NCBI GenBank assembly: GCA_963716005.1
Contig: OY970285.1
Span: 1,736,001 to 1,800,000, forward strand
DNA: 64,000 bases
Reading direction: 5' to 3'
From: CAVRUF01 sp963716005
GTDB lineage: Bacteria > Actinomycetota > Thermoleophilia > Gaiellales > Gaiellaceae
Position numbers and translations under genes: made by a program. This document shows, in pieces, positions 57,917 through 64,000 of the stretch; position 1 is the stretch's first letter; each line of letters opens with the position of its first letter. The notes beneath the pieces are model-generated. The model had not been told where the DNA came from. It made no database searches and was given only the letters and a program-made list of their open reading frames with translations.

Positions 57917-58470
57917 ACTCCGTATATCCACGCGGGATGTCCCAGGACGCAGTCCTCATCGAGCGGACCGGCCGAGGCGACCGCGCGGCCTTCGAGGAGC
58001 TCTACCGGCGCTTCGCGCGCCCGGTGCTCGCGATGGCGCAGCGGCAGCTCGGCGACTCGGGCCGTGCCGAGGACGCGACCCAGGAGACCTTCGCCGCCGT
58101 CTGGCGCTCCGCCAAGAGCTACAAGGCCGAGCGCGGCACCGCGTCAGCCTGGCTCTACGCGGTCGCCCGTCACGCGATCATCGACCGCGCCCGCCAGCGC
58201 GTCGAGCCGGCGACGGAGACGCCCGAGCTCGTCTCCGGTGAGGCAGGTCCCGACGAGCTGGCCGAGTCGTCCTGGCTCTCGTGGCGCGTCCACGCGGCGC
58301 TGGAGCGGCTCCCCGAACGGGAGCGCGTCGTGCTCGAGCTCGCGTACTGGAGCGGGCTCTCCCAGGCCGAGGTGGCGTCCTACCTGGATGTTCCACTTGG
58401 AACCGTGAAGACGCGGACACGCGCCGGACTCGCCCGGCTCGCGGGGCTCCTCGACGAGGTGAAGGAATGA
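57913..58470 (+). CDS. ECF-type RNA polymerase sigma factor
   Basis: A 185-residue two-domain sigma factor. Region 2 is F-E-E-L-Y-R-R-F-A-R-P-V-L-A-M-A near residue 28 with A-E-D-A-T-Q-E-T-F-A-A-V-W-R, and region 4 is L-P-E-R-E-R-V-V-L-E-L-A-Y-W-S-G-L-S-Q-A-E-V-A-S-Y-L. It is most like the SigK/RpoE-type group. GTG 57913 overlaps the SDR stop, and its own stop overlaps the anti-sigma start (ATGA), so all three may be translated together. Confidence 0.92.
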   Translation: MNSVYPRGMSQDAVLIERTGRGDRAAFEELYRRFARPVLAMAQRQLGDSGRAEDATQETFAAVWRSAKSYKAERGTASAWLYAVARHAIIDRARQRVEPATETPELVSGEAGPDELAESSWLSWRVHAALERLPERERVVLELAYWSGLSQAEVASYLDVPLGTVKTRTRAGLARLAGLLDEVKE

Positions 58471-59087
58471 CCGACCGCTACGAGCCGCCCCATCTCGACG
58501 AGCTCGTCGGCGACGACGTGCCGGACGACCTCCGCTCCGAGCTCGAGCGCGTCGACGCGCTGCTGCGGTCGGTTCCCGCCCTGCCGGAGCTGCCGCCGCG
58601 CCTGCGCGACGTGGCCCCGCCGGCCGAGAGCCGGCGGACGAGCCGGTTCACGTTCCGCCGCGCCGCATTCGGACTCGCCACCGTCGTCGCGGTCGCGATC
58701 GGCTTCTTCGCGCTCGGCGCCCTGGTGGGCGGCGACGACTTCGACACGCAGGCGGCGATTCCGATGGAGGCGACGAAGAACGCCGACGGCGCCGCGGCCA
58801 CGATCAGCCTCGGCCCGCTGGACGCGGACGGGAACCGGACGGTGCGCCTCGACGTCAGCGGGCTGCCCGCCCTGCCCGACGGCGGCTACTACTTCCTCTG
58901 GCTCGCGAAGGACGGCGACTACGCGGCCCCGTGCGGGACGTTCGCGGTCGGCCCGGGCGACACCTCGGCGGAATGGACGGTCTCGTACGACCTCGGCTGG
59001 TACGACGAGTGGGTCGTGACCGCACGGATGCCGGACGCCGACAACTCTGAGGCGCCCTGGCTCCTCGAGGCGTCCATCGGCGCCTAG
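58467..59087 (+). CDS. anti-sigma factor, RskA-like C-terminal domain, no zinc motif
   Basis: A 206-residue membrane protein. The N-terminal cytosolic part (1-60) is acidic and helical, the single transmembrane helix is about residues 70-92, and the outer domain has the anti-sigma signature Y-Y-F-L-W-L-A-K-D-G-D-Y-A-A-P-C-G-T-F. The classical H-x-x-x-C-x-x-C zinc motif is absent. ATG 58467 overlaps the sigma factor stop. It likely holds the adjacent ECF sigma factor until an external signal arrives. Confidence 0.87.
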   Translation: MTDRYEPPHLDELVGDDVPDDLRSELERVDALLRSVPALPELPPRLRDVAPPAESRRTSRFTFRRAAFGLATVVAVAIGFFALGALVGGDDFDTQAAIPMEATKNADGAAATISLGPLDADGNRTVRLDVSGLPALPDGGYYFLWLAKDGDYAAPCGTFAVGPGDTSAEWTVSYDLGWYDEWVVTARMPDADNSEAPWLLEASIGA

Positions 59088-59092
59088 CCGGG

Positions 59093-59098
59093 TACCCT
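59093..59098 (+). promoter_or_regulatory. -10 hexamer TACCCT upstream of the truncated receiver gene
   Basis: TACCCT ends 8 nt before ATG 59107 with no ribosome binding site, so the truncated gene still has its own promoter. Confidence 0.45.
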
Positions 59099-59106
59099 CG
59101 CCCGCG

Positions 59107-59352
59107 ATGACCAAGCGGACGATTCTCCTCATCGAGGACGAGCGGTCGATCTCCGAGCCGCTCATGGATGCGCTCGCGCGCGAGGGCTTCGAGCCGATCC
59201 TGGCCGAGACGGCCGAGGCCGGGATGGAGGTGTTCGCGCAACGCGGCCGGGGCGACGCGACGCTCCGGTCGCGTTCGTTAACGGCCCCAGGCGGACCGTC
59301 GCGCGCATGTCGCAACAGCCCGCCCCGCGGGCACGCAGACCCCGCCCATTAG
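59107..59352 (+). pseudogene. response regulator gene cut off after about 48 codons
   Basis: The first 48 codons are a good receiver-domain start (T-K-R-T-I-L-L-I-E-D-E-R-S-I-S-E-P-L-M-D-A-L). After E-V-F-A-Q the homology ends; the remaining 33 codons are Arg/Pro-rich without receiver features and the phospho-acceptor Asp strand is lacking. No matching C-terminal part or kinase follows before thyX. Probably a deletion remnant. Confidence 0.65.
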
Positions 59353-59355
59353 CCG

Positions 59356-59373
59356 GGAGAGGAGGCCCTCTCC
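59356..59373. terminator. 7-bp hairpin after the truncated receiver gene
   Basis: GGAGAGG (59356-59362) and CCTCTCC (59367-59373) form a perfect stem with an AGGC loop, 3 bp after the stop. The following 130 bp to thyX hold nothing I recognise. Confidence 0.45.
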
Positions 59374-59503
59374 TACTCGGCCCGGGAAGCGATTCGCTGT
59401 CGGCGATTGCGTCCGGATTGGACCGAGTGACCTCACGCTAGACCCGAGTCAACGGGCGACGCCAGAGTTCGGAAGAAACCCTTGCAAACGCCGTGCAGAG
59501 CGC

Positions 59504-60211
59504 TTACGGGGAAACGCGGCCCGCGGCCACGAACGCCGCATGGGTAACCGGCATCCGCTCCGCGAAGAAGACCTCGCAGGCGTCCGCGTAGCGGCGGATC
59601 TCGCGCTGGGCCGTCTCGGCCGCGCGCAGCGAGATGAAGTTCATGAGCGACCGCGCGTTGATCGTCCAGAAGAACTCCGTGTAGGCGCCCACCGGCATCA
59701 CGGAACGGGCGAGCTCGCGGGCGACGCCCGCCTCGACAAGCCGCTCGTAGGTCTCGAACGCATGGTCGTAGACGGCGCGGATCTCCTCGCGCGCCTGCTC
59801 GGCAAGTTCCGGGCTGACCGGCTCGAACGTGTATGCGCCGGGCTTGCCGACCTGGGAGCGGACGTCCTCGAGCTCGGGCACGTAGAAGTCGTCGGTCGCC
59901 TTCGCATAGCGCATCGAGAACTCGTTGAACGAGCCGACGCGGTGCCGCATCCACTCGCGCGCGACGAAGATCGGGCAGCGGATGTGGAAGCGGAAGGAGT
60001 TGTGCTCGAACGGCGTCCCGTGCCGGTCACGCATGAGGAAGCGGATGAGCCCCTCGTCGGCCTCGTCCATCACGTCCTTGCGCTTGGCGAACGACACGCG
60101 CGCCGCGTTCGCGACGGAGAGGTCACTCGCCATCGAGTCGTCGAGACGCACGAAGCCGTGGTCGAGCACGCTGATGGTGTTCTCGGGTATTACGTCCGCC
60201 ATGACCGCCAC
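59504..60211 (-). CDS. thyX: flavin-dependent thymidylate synthase ThyX
   Basis: A 235-residue ThyX that makes dTMP from dUMP using FAD and methylenetetrahydrofolate. The signature R-H-R-V-G-S-F-N-E-F-S-M-R-Y is intact near residue 88, with F-E-H-N-S-F-R-F-H-I before it and N-A-R-S-L-M-N-F-I-S-L-R later. GTG 60211 is preferred over ATG 60202 because the hexamer TAGACT lies exactly 7 nt before it, matching the leaderless pattern. The 5' end overlaps the divergent DUF72 gene by 11 bp. Confidence 0.93.
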   Translation of the reverse strand: MAVMADVIPENTISVLDHGFVRLDDSMASDLSVANAARVSFAKRKDVMDEADEGLIRFLMRDRHGTPFEHNSFRFHIRCPIFVAREWMRHRVGSFNEFSMRYAKATDDFYVPELEDVRSQVGKPGAYTFEPVSPELAEQAREEIRAVYDHAFETYERLVEAGVARELARSVMPVGAYTEFFWTINARSLMNFISLRAAETAQREIRRYADACEVFFAERMPVTHAAFVAAGRVSP

Positions 60212-60889
60212 CGGGCCGAGTCTAGCGACGCTCCATGTCGGAGCCTCCGGCTTCTCGTACCCGTCGTGGCGGCCCGATTTCTACCCGGTCGGGAACGAAG
60301 CCGGAGGAGTTTCTCCGGCTCTACTCGGAGCGCCTCACGACCGTGGAGCTGAACGCGACCTTCTACCGGATGACCGCGCCCGAGCAGTACGCGCGCTGGG
60401 CCGCCGAGACGCCGCCGGGCTTTCGCTTCGCGGTCACGATGAGCCGCGTCGTCACGGCCCGCGGAAGCGTGCAGCAGGCCGACGAGTTCCTCGCGGGCGT
60501 GGCCGCGCTCGGCGACCGGCTCGGGCCGGTGCGCGTGAAGGTTCCGACGAAGCGCGACGACGCGTTCCTCGAGTCGCTGCTCGGGGCGTTCGACTCGCTG
60601 CGGCTCGTGCTCGACTTCCGCCACGACTCCTGGGACGACCCTGAGGTGCAGGCGCGACTCGACGCGGCCGGGTGCCGTGCGCTCCGGAGCGCTCGAAGGC
60701 GCCGCTTCGTTCCGCTACCTGCGCTTCCGCGAGCCGCCGTTCACCGACGCCGACCTGGCCGCGCTGGCCGACGAGATTCGCCCGCTGCTCTCCCGGGAAG
60801 TCGAGGTCTACGGCTACTTCCGCCACGAGGACGAGCCGACCGCGCCCGCCTACGCCGCGCGACTCCTCGAACTCGTCGCCGCCGAGTAG
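60201..60889 (+). CDS. DUF72-family protein, two apparent frameshifts
   Basis: About 228 residues, TIM-barrel-like DUF72 (YecE) family. The N-terminus L-H-V-G-A-S-G-F-S-Y-P-S-W is followed by F-L-R-L-Y-S-E-R-L-T-T-V-E-L-N-A-T-F-Y-R, P-G-F-R-F-A-V-T-M, and L-R-L-V-L-D-F-R-H-D-S-W. The C-terminus F-R-Y-L-R-F-R and V-E-V-Y-G-Y-F-R-H-E fits the family. One extra base near 60,293 (GGGAACG) and one near 60,672 (GGGTGCC) break the frame. Function unknown. The start codon overlaps that of thyX on the other strand. Confidence 0.78.
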
Positions 60890-60912
60890 CCTTCGCCGAA
60901 AAGGAGGAAGAC

Positions 60913-61524
<612 letters not shown>

Positions 61525-61539
61525 CCACCCGAGGATCGT

Positions 61540-63339
61540 TCACTTAAGGACGGTTACGTCAGCGACGTCGGGCGCCTTTCCGTTTCCGCTCTCGGGTGCG
61601 TCGACGTCCCCGTGCCAGAAGCGAATGTTGGCCATCCAGGCCTCGTCCTTCATCGCCTCGACGATCAGCTCCAGCCTCTTCGGCTTGCCGTCCTCACCGC
61701 CGAGAATCGCCAAGAACTCGTCCCTGTTCGTTGCGGACGTGTACGCGTGCACGAGGTCGCTGGCGGTGCGGATGCCGTAGCGCTTCAGCTTGAGGCGATC
61801 TCCCGGGTCGACGTGGAGGTGCAGGATCGCCTGGTCGGTCCAGTCGACGAGGCGCGGAACGGGAATGCGGGTCAGCAGCATCAGCTCGACCAGATCATGG
61901 TGGGCCAGTGCCTCGATGTTCGTCACTCCTTCGGAGGCGAGCCGCGTCCGGTCGTAGAGATCGATGCCCTGCAGGTTCGTGAGCGGGAGGGGGTCTGCCA
62001 GCGCAGCCGCGACGTCGCCGTCTTCAGTCGAATCCGGGCCCTCCTGGTCGTCCAATCCTTCCGCGGGCCCTGATACCTCACGCCGAAGGCCCGACCAGCC
62101 GCCCTGCGATACCTCGCGCAGCTTGTTCAGCGCGGCCTGCGGGACGATCCCGACGATGAACGCGAATACGAGCAGGCCGGCCGAGTCGTTGACGAACACG
62201 AGGTCGAGAACCCAGGCGAGGATCACGACGGCGACGATCCGAACGCTGATGTCGCTGTATGACTTCGGGCGCAGATCTCTCCGCACGTAGCCGCGCAGGA
62301 GCGCGAACAACGCGAAGAAGTACGCGCCGAGAAACGCGAACGCGGGTGCGGTTTGCCGCGGTTCGAAGAGCTCCGCGATCGTGTCCTCGTTGTCGACGAG
62401 ACCAACATCCGGATTGAGCAGCACGAGCAGCCATCCGAGCATGATCAGTACCGTCGCCACAAAGATCGGTGTACGGCGACCCGGCTGCAACCTGCTCGAT
62501 CGCCCGGGACGTTCACGCCCATAGATCTCATCGATCTGTCGCCCGTACTTGGCGTCGATGTCGAGCGATGTCTTCATCGTGCGGTCGAGCCTGAAGATCT
62601 GCTGCTCGAACTTCTCCCGCAAGGTGCTCATCCGGTCGCGGTCGAATTGGTAGAACATGAGCGCCGGCAGGAGTGACGCGACCGAGATGAGGACGAGCTG
62701 CATCGTCCGGCAGACGAGTGTCAGGTAGTCGACGGTGGTCGCGTTTCCGTCCGTGATGTCCCCGACGACCGCCTTGACGTTCGCGCCGTAGTAGAGCGTC
62801 ACGGCCGGCACCAGGAGGCAGAACGTCAGCACGACCAGGAAGGTCAGCACTTGCAGCGACAGCGCGGGCAACTCTCCGAGGAATGCCCGCAAACGCGCCT
62901 TGCCGCTGTCCGAATTCAGGGCGACCACGCAGAGCGGGAGGAGAACGAGAACCGCTCCGGCGATCCAGCCCCAGGTCCCCAGCCAGTATCCCAAGAGGAT
63001 CATTCCCGGCACGAGGAACACCCAGAGTGAGAGCAGGGTGTAGTCGACGGGCGCGGGCTGCGTCTGCCGGGTCACTTCGACCTGGCCGGCTCCTTCCGCC
63101 CGTTTCAGGCAGTCGAACGTGCTGCGCGGTTCGTGTTCGACGATTCGGCAGCCATAGGCGGGAAGGACCAGAACCCCGTCATCGCGGCCATGCAACTCCA
63201 GCGGGCCCGCGGTGAGGTTCCGCACGGTCCATGACTCCTCCGACCCCTTGGTCGTGCCTCCACGAGAACCCCGTCCGTTCGCGGTGGCGTCGACGCCAAT
63301 TGTCTTCGCCGCAGGGCCGTCTTCGCGCATTACCGCCAT
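61540..63339 (-). CDS. membrane protein with helix-hairpin-helix-like C-terminal domain
   Basis: A 599-residue protein in three parts. A soluble beta-rich N-terminal domain (about 35-85, W-T-V-R-N-L-T-A-G-P-L-E-L) is followed by seven to eight transmembrane helices in two blocks (about 100-215 and 290-390) with a charged coiled region between (R-E-K-F-E-Q-Q-I-F-R-L-D-R). The cytosolic C-terminal domain (about 430-580) has a helix-hairpin-helix-like pattern (L-Q-G-I-D-L-Y-D-R-T-R-L-A-S-E-G-V-T-N-I and L-K-R-Y-G-I-R-T-A-S-D-L-V). I do not recognise the whole architecture. ATG 63339 has AGGAGGG 5 nt upstream. It stands alone between sodA and egtD. Confidence 0.8.
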   Translation of the reverse strand: MAVMREDGPAAKTIGVDATANGRGSRGGTTKGSEESWTVRNLTAGPLELHGRDDGVLVLPAYGCRIVEHEPRSTFDCLKRAEGAGQVEVTRQTQPAPVDYTLLSLWVFLVPGMILLGYWLGTWGWIAGAVLVLLPLCVVALNSDSGKARLRAFLGELPALSLQVLTFLVVLTFCLLVPAVTLYYGANVKAVVGDITDGNATTVDYLTLVCRTMQLVLISVASLLPALMFYQFDRDRMSTLREKFEQQIFRLDRTMKTSLDIDAKYGRQIDEIYGRERPGRSSRLQPGRRTPIFVATVLIMLGWLLVLLNPDVGLVDNEDTIAELFEPRQTAPAFAFLGAYFFALFALLRGYVRRDLRPKSYSDISVRIVAVVILAWVLDLVFVNDSAGLLVFAFIVGIVPQAALNKLREVSQGGWSGLRREVSGPAEGLDDQEGPDSTEDGDVAAALADPLPLTNLQGIDLYDRTRLASEGVTNIEALAHHDLVELMLLTRIPVPRLVDWTDQAILHLHVDPGDRLKLKRYGIRTASDLVHAYTSATNRDEFLAILGGEDGKPKRLELIVEAMKDEAWMANIRFWHGDVDAPESGNGKAPDVADVTVLK

Positions 63340-63416
63340 GACTGCCCTCCTGTTGGCCGTCCACGTTACAACTGTCACGTTGCAAGGTCAACGGCTCTCC
63401 GGAAGACGACTTGAGG

Positions 63417-64000
63417 TCAGACCGCGGTCGACAGCGACAGGGCGAAGTCCGTGTCGCGGTCGGTCCACCACTCGCGCAGCTCGAGGCCGGCCGCGGCCAG
63501 CTCCTGCTCGACGCCCGAGCGGCGGAACTTGGCGCTGATCTCGGTGTAGAGCTCCTCGCCGTCGGCGAAGTCGACCTCGAAGTCGAGCGCCTCGAAGCGC
63601 ACGGTCTGGTCGGCGAGCGAGCGCAGGCGAACGTCGATGACCTCCTCCGTAGCGTCCCAGCGCGGCGTGTGGCGGAAGCGCGAGAGGTCGAAGTCGCCGC
63701 CGAGCTCGTTGTTCAGGACGTTGAGGATGTTCAGCGAGAACTTGCGGGTCACTCCGGCCGCGTCGTCGTAGGCGGCGACCAGGCGCGCGGGATCCTTCAC
63801 GAGGTCGGTGCCGAGGAGGAACGTCTCGCCCGGATCCATCGTGCGGCGCAGCGCGGCGAGGAACGTCGTGCGCTCGGCCGCGTTGAGGTTTCCGATGCTC
63901 GACCCGAGGAACGCGATCATCCGCTTGCCCCCGCGCGGAAGCGCCCCGAGATGACGCTCGATGTCGCCGACGACGCCGTGGAGCTCGACGCCCGGGTACT
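63417..64000 (-). CDS. egtD: histidine N-alpha-methyltransferase EgtD, N-terminus beyond window
   Basis: The last 194 codons of an EgtD-like protein; the rest runs off the right edge. It includes the SAM-binding F-L-G-S-S-I-G-N-L, the F-L-L-G-T-D-L-V-K-D-P segment, V-L-N-N-E-L-G-G-D-F-D-L and the C-terminal E-L-Y-T-E-I-S-A-K-F-R. EgtD trimethylates histidine, the first step of ergothioneine synthesis. Other egt genes are not in the window and may lie to the right. Confidence 0.92.
   Translation of the reverse strand, partial: YPGVELHGVVGDIERHLGALPRGGKRMIAFLGSSIGNLNAAERTTFLAALRRTMDPGETFLLGTDLVKDPARLVAAYDDAAGVTRKFSLNILNVLNNELGGDFDLSRFRHTPRWDATEEVIDVRLRSLADQTVRFEALDFEVDFADGEELYTEISAKFRRSGVEQELAAAGLELREWWTDRDTDFALSLSTAV

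Noticed and set aside
60202..60202. ATG 60202 as the thyX start
   Set aside because: The hexamer TAGACT fits GTG 60211 with the 7-nt spacing seen elsewhere; the ATG would be 16 nt away without a ribosome binding site.

Overview
The window is a GC-rich stretch of a free-living bacterium, almost certainly a high-GC actinomycete-type lineage. The gene content (ThyX in place of ThyA, a short RpoD, FolE2, EgtD, F420/LLM-type oxidoreductases, NarL-type two-component systems, an RskA-like anti-sigma factor) and the many start codons with no ribosome binding site fit deep-branching Actinomycetota such as Thermoleophilia/Gaiellales. That placement is inference. I see no phage, integrase, IS element, tRNA, rRNA or CRISPR array, and no gene-free stretch above 300 bases.

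Layout. 1-8.6 kb: alpha/beta hydrolase (cut by the window edge), an orphan TIR-like protein, MsrA, two small DUF proteins, two tandem epoxide hydrolases preceded by the stub of a third, a redoxin, an FMN-binding protein, a lipoprotein and an aldo/keto reductase. 8.5-12.8 kb: an MMPL exporter divergent from a histidine kinase/response regulator pair, with a repeated candidate operator between them. 12.8-23.8 kb: membrane and metabolic genes, including an LLM oxidoreductase fused to a hemerythrin domain, a class III aminotransferase, a methyltransferase and a large ATP-binding LuxR regulator. 23.9-26.2 kb: a second MMPL gene broken by many frameshifts. 26.2-31.9 kb: glyoxalase-fold proteins, ROK kinase, EamA exporter, GST, two CYTH-fold proteins and SixA. 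31.9-34.9 kb: a tight three-gene operon (MetE-like, citryl-CoA lyase-like, PaaK-like). 35-41 kb: ArsR/SRPBCC pair with operator, leucine dehydrogenase, secreted S15 peptidase. 41-50 kb: ClC channel, membrane proteins, MBL hydrolase, HerA-like ATPase, BolA-Grx4 pair, CDF transporter. 50-64 kb: RpoD, asparaginase, Fpg, FolE2, PlsY, two superoxide dismutases, SDR, ECF sigma/anti-sigma, ThyX, DUF72, a membrane protein with a helix-hairpin-helix-like tail, and EgtD (cut by the edge).

Three window-wide patterns stand out. First, more than fifteen genes start 5-8 nt downstream of a TANNNT hexamer with no Shine-Dalgarno sequence, as expected for leaderless mRNAs. Second, eight convergent gene pairs end on one shared CTAG, so that both genes stop with TAG in the same four bases. 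Third, about nine otherwise recognisable genes carry one or more apparent single-base indels, usually an extra G, C, A or T in a short run. This suggests consensus errors in the assembly more than biology, but a few lesions (the epoxide hydrolase stub, the truncated receiver, the doubly interrupted TMEM175 gene) look different.

Best candidates for something new are the orphan TIR-like protein with its beta-rich C-terminal domain, the LLM-hemerythrin fusion, the MetE-like/citryl-CoA-lyase-like/ligase operon, the membrane protein with a helix-hairpin-helix-like tail at 61.5-63.3 kb, and the CDF transporter with three tandem cytoplasmic domains.
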